A stretch of 15,046 nucleotides of DNA from Shewanella sp. (GTDB taxonomy: Bacteria > Pseudomonadota > Gammaproteobacteria > Enterobacterales > Shewanellaceae). The translations under genes and the position numbers were made by a program. The stretch is taken from positions 1-15,046 of the forward strand of contig SDWK01000589.1 of NCBI GenBank assembly GCA_004195335.1, given 5' to 3'. Below the pieces are notes generated by a model. It was given only the letters and a program-made list of their open reading frames with translations. It had not been told where the DNA came from and did no database searches. Position 1 is the stretch's first letter, and every line of letters begins with the position of its first letter. This document shows, piece by piece, positions 7,283 to 15,046 of the stretch.

Positions 7283-8451
7283 ACCGTTTGATCTCACTGT
7301 CTTTATCAAGTTGTGCTAAATGTTCTAATTTAGCTTTTATACGCTTCTCAAAACCATGCTCTGTAGGGTAGTAAAACCGGGATTCAGCCAAACCTTCAGG
7401 GAAATAACATTCACCACTCGCATAGGAATTTGGCTCATCATGTGCGTAGCGATAGCCTTCACCATAGCCAAGATCTTGCATCAATTGTGTGGGCGCATTA
7501 CGTAGATGATCAGGCACGGCTTCTTGACCCGTTTCACGGGCTAACTGTCTCGCGGCTTTAAATGCCGTATAGACAGAATTACTCTTAGGCGCACTAGCCA
7601 AGTAAACTATCGCCTGAGCGATGGCTCTTTCACCTTCCGATGGACCCACACGATGAAAACATTCCCATGCGTTTAATGCCACAGTCATAGCAACCGGATC
7701 GGCATTGCCAATATCTTCTGACGCTATGGCCAGTAATCTACGTGCGATATAAAGAGGATCACATCCTCCTTCCAACATTCGACAAAACCAATATAAGGCT
7801 GCATCCGGTGCTGAGCCACGAATGGATTTATGTACAGCAGAGATAAGATCGTAAAATTGATCGCCATTTTTATCGAAGCCTGCCAATTGTTGACCAGCCA
7901 CTTCGATAATCATCTCTTCACTGAAGCTACCACCATCGGCAAGCCTCATCGTTCGTCAGTTTCTTGATCAGGTAAACACGTGCTCGCGATAACAGAGCAT
8001 TATTTATTTCAAATGAGGGATTCTCTGTCGTCGCACCAATGAATATCACCGTCCCATCTTCGATAAAGGGAAGAAAGGCATCTTGCTGACTCTTATTGAA
8101 TCGGTGCACTTCGTCGACAAACAGTAATGTTCTTTGTCCTCTGGACTCAGCAACATTCTTTGCATGCTCGATAGCAGTGCGGATCTCTTTCACACCCGAT
8201 GTCACAGCCGAAATACGTTCGACATGTGCATTAGTATAATTGGCGAGCAGCTCTGCTAAGGTCGTCTTCCCCGTTCCAGGTGGTCCCCAAAACATCATAG
8301 AGTGGGCACGTCCGGCCTCGAGTGCTTTACGAAGGGGTTTCCCTTCACCTAAAAGGTGGGTTTGACCAATATACTGAGATATGGTTTCAGGCCGCATTCT
8401 AGCAGCCAAAGGCCTAAAGTCGGGCGCGAAATCGAAACTGAAACTTGACAC
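7275..8451 (-). pseudogene. rarA: rarA (AAA+ recombination factor), broken by internal deletion and frameshift
   Basis: RarA/MgsA is an AAA+ ATPase acting at stalled replication forks; the E. coli protein has 447 residues. Here the frame from a GTG at 8451 (AAGG seven bases upstream) encodes 169 normal residues: Walker [10 protein letters not shown] (56-64), Walker B FVDEVHRF with Asp113-Glu114, sensor 1 TTENP (141-145) and the Arg finger in LLSRARVY. It then reads ACRWW and stops at 7927. The remaining normal sequence resumes in another frame near [10 protein letters not shown] (7943) and runs to KRYE at the end. The two parts sum to about 391 residues, so roughly 55-60 codons are missing, covering the AAA+ lid with the sensor-2 segment (GDARRALN in E. 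coli). The clamp-loader-like C-terminal domain is intact in sequence. It follows lolA by nine bases. Confidence 0.9.
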
Positions 8452-8460
8452 TAAATAGCC

Positions 8461-9087
8461 TTAATTAACGGTATTTAGACGTTGATCATCGATATCAACA
8501 TCATCCGGAACGGTAAATTTAAACATTGAAAGCTGGTCATCGGGGATGGCCGTTTGATCCGATAACAAAAATTGGCTCACATTCCCTTGTTGATCTTGCA
8601 GCACCATCTTAGTTAAGGTGTTTCCATCGAAACACACATCGACTGATTCAACACTGGCATCGATACTCTTCGGCGAGATACTAAAACAACCATCTTCACT
8701 GGTTACTGTGTACTTTGCCCAGGTTTCTTCATCTCGATGAACTAAAAGTGCAATAGGCGATGCATTGATTGCTTGATTGAGATCCATAACAGAGACCTCT
8801 TCAGCGAATGGATTATAGATCCAAACATCACTACCATCGGCAACGATTAACGACTCATCGGGCTCGGTGAGATGCCAATAAAATTGATTCGGATAAGCCA
8901 GTGCAAAAACACCACTCCCTTTCTGAATCTCTTTATTATTGATATCAGTCACGGTCTGGATAAAGTTTGCTTTTAGGGTCGATATCTCAGCAAGTTTTGC
9001 TTTTAGCATTCCTGATTCACTAGCCTGAGCGTAACCCGAGACCAATAATGGCAGGCAGATAGCGAGTATTGATAGGGTCTTTCTCAT
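8461..9087 (-). CDS. lolA: outer-membrane lipoprotein carrier LolA
   Basis: A 208-residue periplasmic chaperone that takes lipoproteins released by LolCDE and carries them to LolB at the outer membrane. It has a signal peptide with a basic MRK start, a hydrophobic core and a probable cleavage after AQA (20-22). Conserved segments are [37 protein letters not shown] and the C-terminal [14 protein letters not shown] chose the ATG at 9087 because AAGGA (9094-9098) lies six bases upstream. The ATG at 9093 abuts that site and would be badly spaced. It sits between ftsK and rarA as in E. coli. Confidence 0.95.
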   Translation of the reverse strand: MRKTLSILAICLPLLVSGYAQASESGMLKAKLAEISTLKANFIQTVTDINNKEIQKGSGVFALAYPNQFYWHLTEPDESLIVADGSDVWIYNPFAEEVSVMDLNQAINASPIALLVHRDEETWAKYTVTSEDGCFSISPKSIDASVESVDVCFDGNTLTKMVLQDQQGNVSQFLLSDQTAIPDDQLSMFKFTVPDDVDIDDQRLNTVN

Positions 9088-9110
9088 TGTCATTCCTTAA
9101 AACTATTGTG

Positions 9111-9160
9111 TATCCCAAATATCATACCGTTATTTGGGATAACTCCTGCATGGGCAGGAG
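9111..9160 (-). other. two tandem hairpins in the ftsK-lolA gap
   Basis: TATCCCAAATA (9111-9121) pairs over 11 bp with TATTTGGGATA (9131-9141). Immediately next, CTCCTGC (9143-9149) pairs with GCAGGAG (9154-9160). Neither is followed by a T tract on the minus strand. They occupy half of the 113-base gap and could act in mRNA processing, stability or partial termination between ftsK and lolA. Confidence 0.65.
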
Positions 9161-9200
9161 ATTAATATCTATTAATGCTTAATCGCTGTGACTAAACGGA

Positions 9201-11741
9201 CTAAAATACCTTAGGCGGTGGCGGCGCAAGTACCTCTCGGTTACCGTTATGCCCTTGAGAACTCACCACCCCCTGAGATTCCATCTGTTCAATAATTCTG
9301 GCTGCGCGGTTATAACCAATCTTAAACTTTCGTTGCACACTAGAGATCGATCCCCTACGAGTCTCAGTAACAAAGGCTACCGCTTCATCATAGAGCGCAT
9401 CGGACTCTTCAGCCGCTTCGTTTGTTTCTCCGGGCAACAATACCTGCTCACCTTCAGTTGAGCCTTGTAAAATCTCATCAATATATTGTGGTTTACCCCG
9501 ACGATGCCAATCTGCAACCACTGCATGAACCTCATGGTCGTCAATAAATGCCCCATGAACTCGGGTCGGAATTGAGGTTCCTGGTGGGAGATAAAGCATA
9601 TCCCCCATTCCCAGCAGAGCTTCAGCCCCTTGCTGATCTAAAATAGTACGAGAATCGATTCGACTCGAGACCTGAAATGCCATTCTGGTTGGAATATTGG
9701 CTTTAATCAGACCCGTGATAACATCGACAGAAGGCCTTTGCGTCGCAAGTATCAAGTGAATTCCCGCTGCACGGGCTTTTTGAGCGATTCGGGCGATGAG
9801 TTCTTCTACTTTCTTACCGACAATCATCATCATGTCAGCAAACTCATCAACCACAACCACTATAGATGGAAGCTTATCAAGTTCAGGGGCCTCGGGCTCC
9901 ATGCTATCTGACGATTTCCATATCGGATCGATGATGGGCTGGCCTGATTCTTTCGCCTCTTTAATTTTCGCGTTGTAACCTTTCAGGTTTCGAACCCCAA
10001 GGGCTGACATTAACTTATAGCGCCGCTCCATCTCACCAACACACCAACGAAGCGAGTTCGCCGCTTCTTTCATATCGGTAACCACTTCACAAAGTAGGTG
10101 CGGGATCCCTTCATAAACGGAGAGTTCGAGCATCTTAGGATCGATCATGATAAAGCGAACATCATCGGGGCCAGATTTATATAGCAGGCTGGTTATCATC
10201 ACGTTAACGCCCACAGATTTACCCGAGCCCGTTGTACCCGCGACGAGGAGGTGTGGCATCTTACCGAGATCGACAACAACAGGTTTACCCGCAATATCTT
10301 GACCTAAAACCATGCTTAAATGAGACTTGCTTTGAATAAACTCTTCGCTATCTAATACATCCCGCATGTAGACCGTCTCACGGAATTTATTAGGCAATTC
10401 TATGCCAACATAGGCCTTGCCGGGAATCACTTCCACGACTCGGACACTTTCAGCCAATAGTGAGCGTGCCAAATCCTTTGAAAGATTAGTAATTTTTGAA
10501 GCTTTAACACCTGGTGCTAATTCAAGCTCAAATCTTGTTACGACAGGGCCAGGGAATACCCCCTTGACCTTAGCGACAATATTAAAATCTGCCAGCTTGA
10601 CCTCAACAAGAGCCGCAACTTGATCGAGCTCTGCACGGCTAATAGGATTTTCTTGTCTGTTAGGTACGTCTAATAATGATATACAAGGCAGTGGAGTGAT
10701 CGGTTTAATTTCCTGCTCCAAATCTTGCCCTGGCAACACAACGATACCATCAACGATTTTAGCCGACTCGATAACCTTAGGTTTCACGGGAGGTTTCGCG
10801 GGAGTTATAGCCCCTTCTGAAGCCTGATTATCAAAATCAATTTCATCATGATCAGATGCAGAAACCGTCATATCTGTATCTATTTTAAGCTCATGGATAT
10901 CGAACTGACCTTCATCATTGTCGAGTTGGGGTTCGATACGAGTGTTTGCGCTTAGATGTTCACCATGATGAATCTCTTCAAATTTATTCAGATGCGTTTC
11001 TAAACGTTCAGAGTCAAGCTCTTCAACGTCAAAATCATCTTTAGATTGATTACGTTTCTCTTTGAACTTATCGAACACAGACATGAAGCCTTGAGTATCT
11101 TCGGTTTCTGCTGAGTCACGCTTAAAGCGATCGGGTATCGAACGTAGCAGGTTGAATACCCAAATAGCGGAAAATCCCGTCAGTTCGACAATCGTTAACC
11201 AACTAATTCCGGTGAGTAGCGTAAAGCCTGCACCAACAAAACAGAGCAACAGAAGAGTGGTGCCTAACTTATTAAAATAAGGCAACATGGCATCACGGAT
11301 CACATCCCCGGCGACACCTCCAGCAGAAAACTCAAAAATATCATTGGCATTCATGCTCGCCAGTGCAGCTAGACAGAAAACAATAAGCAGAAAACCAATG
11401 AGCCTTAAACCTACCGAAAAGTAATCAATTTCGAGTAACTTATGGGTGCGCTTAAATAGTAGCCAACCCGTCAAAGCGATAATAATTGGAATGAGGTAAG
11501 CGGTATAACCGAAGAAGTAGAGCAACACATCTGCTGTCCATGCACCTACGGCACCGGTAACATTTTGAATTTCGCCCTCAAAATATGATTGACTCCAACC
11601 CGGATCGGAAGAGTGGAAACTACTGAGGGCAAGAAGAACATAGGTTGCTAGCATGCAACAAAAAATGAGGCCTCCTTCTAGAAGCCGCTGCACTCCGCTT
11701 AGCGTTTTAATACTATTTCCCTTAGACAAATGAAAACCCAT
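9201..11741 (-). CDS. ftsK: DNA translocase FtsK
   Basis: An 846-residue septal DNA pump that coordinates chromosome dimer resolution with division. The N-terminal part has four membrane segments (about 26-46, 70-93, 110-130, 160-185). An acidic linker runs from about 205 to 360. The C-terminal RecA-like motor has Walker [11 protein letters not shown] (500-509, Lys508) and Walker [11 protein letters not shown] (Asp632, Glu633). The winged-helix gamma domain from about 783 contains [23 protein letters not shown], which reads KOPS and contacts XerD. It is much shorter than E. coli FtsK (1329) because the linker is short, as in many other bacteria. The ribosome site before ATG 11741 is poor, and a TTG four codons in is an alternative start. 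I see no LexA box upstream. Confidence 0.97.
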   Translation of the reverse strand: MGFHLSKGNSIKTLSGVQRLLEGGLIFCCMLATYVLLALSSFHSSDPGWSQSYFEGEIQNVTGAVGAWTADVLLYFFGYTAYLIPIIIALTGWLLFKRTHKLLEIDYFSVGLRLIGFLLIVFCLAALASMNANDIFEFSAGGVAGDVIRDAMLPYFNKLGTTLLLLCFVGAGFTLLTGISWLTIVELTGFSAIWVFNLLRSIPDRFKRDSAETEDTQGFMSVFDKFKEKRNQSKDDFDVEELDSERLETHLNKFEEIHHGEHLSANTRIEPQLDNDEGQFDIHELKIDTDMTVSASDHDEIDFDNQASEGAITPAKPPVKPKVIESAKIVDGIVVLPGQDLEQEIKPITPLPCISLLDVPNRQENPISRAELDQVAALVEVKLADFNIVAKVKGVFPGPVVTRFELELAPGVKASKITNLSKDLARSLLAESVRVVEVIPGKAYVGIELPNKFRETVYMRDVLDSEEFIQSKSHLSMVLGQDIAGKPVVVDLGKMPHLLVAGTTGSGKSVGVNVMITSLLYKSGPDDVRFIMIDPKMLELSVYEGIPHLLCEVVTDMKEAANSLRWCVGEMERRYKLMSALGVRNLKGYNAKIKEAKESGQPIIDPIWKSSDSMEPEAPELDKLPSIVVVVDEFADMMMIVGKKVEELIARIAQKARAAGIHLILATQRPSVDVITGLIKANIPTRMAFQVSSRIDSRTILDQQGAEALLGMGDMLYLPPGTSIPTRVHGAFIDDHEVHAVVADWHRRGKPQYIDEILQGSTEGEQVLLPGETNEAAEESDALYDEAVAFVTETRRGSISSVQRKFKIGYNRAARIIEQMESQGVVSSQGHNGNREVLAPPPPKVF

Positions 11742-11875
11742 AAAAAAGATGAAAACAGGTAGGCGTTAACATATCAAAAATATGCTCAATTTGCAGCGGT
11801 TAAACTCATCTAAAAGCAATAAGATGAACCTAAATTAATGTGAACGATGATTTTATCGTCATATAGCAGAATAAG

Positions 11876-11900
11876 AAAAGGAGCCATAGTTGGCTCCTTT
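11876..11900 (-). terminator. intrinsic terminator of lrp
   Basis: AAAGGAGCCA (11877-11886) pairs perfectly over 10 bp with TGGCTCCTTT (11891-11900) around a 4-base loop. On the minus strand the stem ends in CCTTT and runs into TCTTATT. It lies 20 bases after the lrp stop, so ftsK needs its own promoter in the remaining 11742-11875 segment, where I cannot fix boxes. Confidence 0.75.
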
Positions 11901-11920
11901 ATCATAATTACATTAGAACC

Positions 11921-12424
11921 CTAAGATTCGGCAGTAATATTTATTGCAACTTTATTAGTTTGCTTAACCTCTTCCATCACCACGTAAGTACGTGTATCAG
12001 AAACTGATGGCAACCTAAGTAAAGTCTCACCTAATAAGCGACGGTATGCAGACATGTCTGATACACGCGTTTTCAAAAGATAGTCAAAATCGCCTGAAAC
12101 AAGATGACATTCTTGAATGTCGTCGAGTAACTGTACTGCACGATTAAATTTATCAAACACTTCCGAACTATCACGATTTAGCGTTATTTCAACAAATACA
12201 AGCAAGGAAGCACCCAGAAAATGGGGATTAACTAATGCCGTATATCCATTAATATACCCTTGTTTTTCGAGTCTTTTAACTCTCTCTAAGCAAGGGGTAG
12301 GACTTAAACCTACACGTTTCGAAAGCTCAACATTGGAAATGCGACCGTCAGTTTGCAACTCATTAAGTATGTTTCGATCGATCCGATCTAAGTCTTTTAT
12401 AGGACTCTTTTTATTATTAACCAT
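11921..12424 (-). CDS. lrp: leucine-responsive regulatory protein Lrp
   Basis: A 167-residue global regulator of amino-acid metabolism, very similar to E. coli Lrp (164 residues) by memory, for example in DLDRIDRNILNELQ and ECHLVSGDFDYLLKTR. The winged HTH lies at about residues 29-50 (NVELSKRVGLSPTPCLERV). The RAM ligand-binding and oligomerisation domain follows. The start has AAGG eight bases upstream. The C terminus (KVAINITAES) is slightly longer than in E. coli. It diverges from ald, suggesting that it controls alanine dehydrogenase in response to leucine or alanine; this is inferred from position and from known Lrp biology. Confidence 0.97.
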   Translation of the reverse strand: MVNNKKSPIKDLDRIDRNILNELQTDGRISNVELSKRVGLSPTPCLERVKRLEKQGYINGYTALVNPHFLGASLLVFVEITLNRDSSEVFDKFNRAVQLLDDIQECHLVSGDFDYLLKTRVSDMSAYRRLLGETLLRLPSVSDTRTYVVMEEVKQTNKVAINITAES

Positions 12425-12604
12425 ATTTTTAACCTTGCTTTATTCCTAAAACAACATTTATCACTACGTATGTCAAAACTTCAGCAGCATAAACTACCGA
12501 AGTGATACTATACTAGATTTCCCTGTGACAAGCACGTGCAGGACACGACAAAATAACAATTACACCCATAAAAAATGGGTTTTTATGCAATTTGAGGCTC
12601 GAAG
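12425..12604. promoter_or_regulatory. divergent lrp/ald control region
   Basis: This 180-bp gap between divergent starts should hold both promoters and the Lrp sites. A TATACT box at 12509-12514 is a good plus-strand -10, but no convincing -35 precedes it, as expected of an activator-dependent promoter. An 8-bp palindrome GCACGTGC lies at 12532-12539. The ald ribosome site GAGG is at 12593-12596. Lrp sites are too degenerate for me to place. Confidence 0.45.
12564..12584 (+). other. hairpin with T tract in the ald leader
   Basis: ACCCAT (12564-12569) pairs with ATGGGT (12575-12580) around five A residues, followed by TTTT. It ends 20 bases before the ald ATG and just before its ribosome site. 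The form resembles a weak intrinsic terminator or attenuator stem. With a 6-bp stem it may be fortuitous. Confidence 0.35.
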
Positions 12605-13720
12605 ATGATAATTGGTGTACCTAAAGAAATCAAAAACCACGAGTATCGTGTTGGAATGGTCCCTTCAAGTGTACGTGAATTGACAAATAAAGGTCATACG
12701 GTCTTTGTTGAAGCAAACGCAGGTACTGGGATTGGTTTTACAGATCAAGACTATATCGATGTTGGCGCATCAATTTTAGCTACAGCCGCGGAAGTATTTT
12801 CTACAGCGGAAATGATTGTGAAAGTAAAGGAACCACAGGCTGTTGAACGTGCGATGTTGCGTGAAGATCAACTGCTGTTTACCTACTTGCACCTTGCTCC
12901 AGATCTTCCTCAGACTGAAGATTTAGTCAAAAGTGGATCAGTTTGTATCGCTTACGAAACTGTGACCGATGACCGCGGTGGGCTTCCGCTACTCGCACCA
13001 ATGTCTGAAGTTGCAGGCAGAATGTCTATCCAAGCCGGTGCTATGGCACTCGAAAAGTCCATGGGTGGCCGTGGTATGTTACTTGGTGGAGTTCCAGGTG
13101 TTGAGCCAGCCAAAGTCGTTATCATAGGCGGAGGTATGGTGGGTACCAATGCCGCACAAATGGCTGTTGGTCTAGGTGCAGATGTGGTCATATTAGATCG
13201 CAGCATCGAGACATTAAGACGTCTGAATATTCAATTTGATAATAAAGTAAAAGCTATCTATTCAACGGCTGATGCCATTGAAAAGCATGTTCTTGAAGCT
13301 GATTTGGTCATTGGTGGCGTCTTGGTTCCTGGAGCAGCTGCGCCTAAGCTTGTGACTAAAGAGCATATCAAGCGTATGAAGCCTGGTTCTGCCATCGTTG
13401 ATGTTGCAATCGATCAAGGTGGTTGTATTGAGACTTCACATGCTACCACTCACCAAGATCCAACCTATATCGTGGATGACGTAGTTCATTACTGTGTTGC
13501 CAACATGCCTGGTGCAGTCGCTCGTACTTCTACGTTCGCGCTTAATAACGCAACGCTTCCTTACATCATTAAGTTAGCAGAGCTTGGTTATAGACAAGCA
13601 CTTCTTCAAGACAAGCACCTGTTAAATGGTCTTAACGTCATGCACGGCAAGATCACTTGTAGTGAAGTAGCTGAAGCGCTGAACATGGAATATGTTAACC
13701 CAGTAATACTGTTAAACTAA
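12605..13720 (+). CDS. ald: alanine dehydrogenase
   Basis: A 371-residue NAD-dependent enzyme that interconverts L-alanine and pyruvate plus ammonia in the cytoplasm. Catalytic and substrate residues line up with characterised Ald proteins: Arg15, Lys75 (VKVKEP), His96 (YLHLA) and Asp270 (VAIDQGG). The NAD-binding Rossmann motif is GGGMVGTNAA (175-184). The start has GAGG eight bases upstream. It is absent from this position in E. coli, where trxB directly adjoins lrp. Lrp control is likely from the divergent arrangement. It appears complete. Confidence 0.97.
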   Translation: MIIGVPKEIKNHEYRVGMVPSSVRELTNKGHTVFVEANAGTGIGFTDQDYIDVGASILATAAEVFSTAEMIVKVKEPQAVERAMLREDQLLFTYLHLAPDLPQTEDLVKSGSVCIAYETVTDDRGGLPLLAPMSEVAGRMSIQAGAMALEKSMGGRGMLLGGVPGVEPAKVVIIGGGMVGTNAAQMAVGLGADVVILDRSIETLRRLNIQFDNKVKAIYSTADAIEKHVLEADLVIGGVLVPGAAAPKLVTKEHIKRMKPGSAIVDVAIDQGGCIETSHATTHQDPTYIVDDVVHYCVANMPGAVARTSTFALNNATLPYIIKLAELGYRQALLQDKHLLNGLNVMHGKITCSEVAEALNMEYVNPVILLN

Positions 13721-13732
13721 ATCAGCGTTTAG

Positions 13733-14806
<1,074 letters not shown>

Positions 14807-14843
14807 TCAGGTCACTTCAATCAGAATCAGTTACGATAAATTT

Positions 14844-14871
14844 AATGCAGGCCTTAGGCCTGCATTTTTTT
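14844..14871 (+). terminator. intrinsic terminator of trxB
   Basis: AATGCAGGCC (14844-14853) pairs perfectly with GGCCTGCATT (14857-14866) around a 3-base loop and is followed by further T residues to 14871. It lies 38 bases after the trxB stop. Confidence 0.95.
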
Positions 14872-14885
14872 GCTCTAGATTTCAA

Positions 14886-15046
14886 TAATACCAATCAGTA
14901 TAAAGATGTGATCGCTCAGCGAGAATTTAGCGCTTCAGAGGCAAGGCAACGAGTGAAGAACATAGTTGTGCTACGTTAAAGCTCGTTAACACAGCATCGG
15001 ATGCGCTAAAACTCGCCTGCTAGGCGTGTTTTTGGCTGCCTACTTC
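14886..15046. repeat. structured MITE-like repeat, cut by window end
   Basis: This stretch carries no gene that I can see but folds heavily. The outer arms GCGAGAATTTAGCGC (14919-14933) and GCGCTAAAACTCGC (15003-15016) are inverted with one mismatch and one gap. Nested within are AACGAG/CTCGTT (14948-14953, 14982-14987) and AACATAG/CTACGTT (14959-14965, 14971-14977, one mismatch). A further stem CGCC/GGCG (15014-15017, 15023-15026) is followed by TGTTTTT. The left edge TACCAATCAGTATAAA resembles the edge of dispersed intergenic repeats I associate with marine Shewanella and relatives. The right end is outside the window. Confidence 0.55.

Noticed and set aside
7275..8451. Reading rarA as two separate genes (7275-7949 and 7927-8451).
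   Set aside because: Together they align end to end with a single RarA protein, with one internal gap. The downstream ATG has no ribosome site, so one broken gene is the simpler reading.
9249..10623. Open frames on the plus strand antisense to ftsK, and similar antisense frames over serS, lrp, ald and trxB.
   Set aside because: They mirror the strongly conserved genes on the other strand, lack ribosome sites and resemble no protein family.

Overview
This 15 kb window looks like chromosomal housekeeping DNA from a marine gammaproteobacterium, most likely Shewanella or a close relative. The reasons are the Shewanella-type protein sequences and the gene order trxB–ald–lrp–ftsK–lolA–rarA–crcB–serS. 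That order is the E. coli trxB–lrp–ftsK–lolA–rarA–serS block with ald and crcB inserted. The genus is inferred from recall of families and gene order; no search was run.

Layout. Bases 1-1560 carry tRNA-Ser(UGA), with its own promoter, and punC, a purine-nucleoside exporter/importer-type MFS protein; both are on the minus strand. punR, its LysR regulator, diverges at 1559. Next come yccA (FtsH-associated membrane protein) and a strong terminator, then tusD-tusC-tusB and tusE, which together form the whole sulfur relay for 2-thiouridine in tRNA. Bases 5039-5602 hold a bidirectional terminator, an 83-bp tandem repeat and a complete-looking small minus-strand gene for a 40-residue membrane peptide; the repeat copies the 3' end of this gene. 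From 5603 to 12424 a minus-strand series runs lrp, ftsK, lolA, rarA, crcB, serS. From 12605 ald and then trxB run on the plus strand, each with a strong terminator. The last ~160 bases are a structured, MITE-like repeat cut by the window edge.

How the genes work together. Two tRNA themes sit side by side: serine charging (tRNA-Ser, SerRS) and U34 thiolation (TusBCDE). lrp and ald are divergent, which suggests alanine-responsive control of alanine catabolism. lolA-rarA-crcB-serS are packed tightly enough to be co-transcribed.

Points of note. rarA is broken: an internal deletion of about 55-60 codons plus a frameshift removes the AAA+ lid, and this may disturb translation of the overlapping crcB. 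The small peptide gene at 5375-5497, with promoter, ribosome site and terminator, is the best candidate for something undescribed. I see no defence system, CRISPR array, prophage or other large novel system here.
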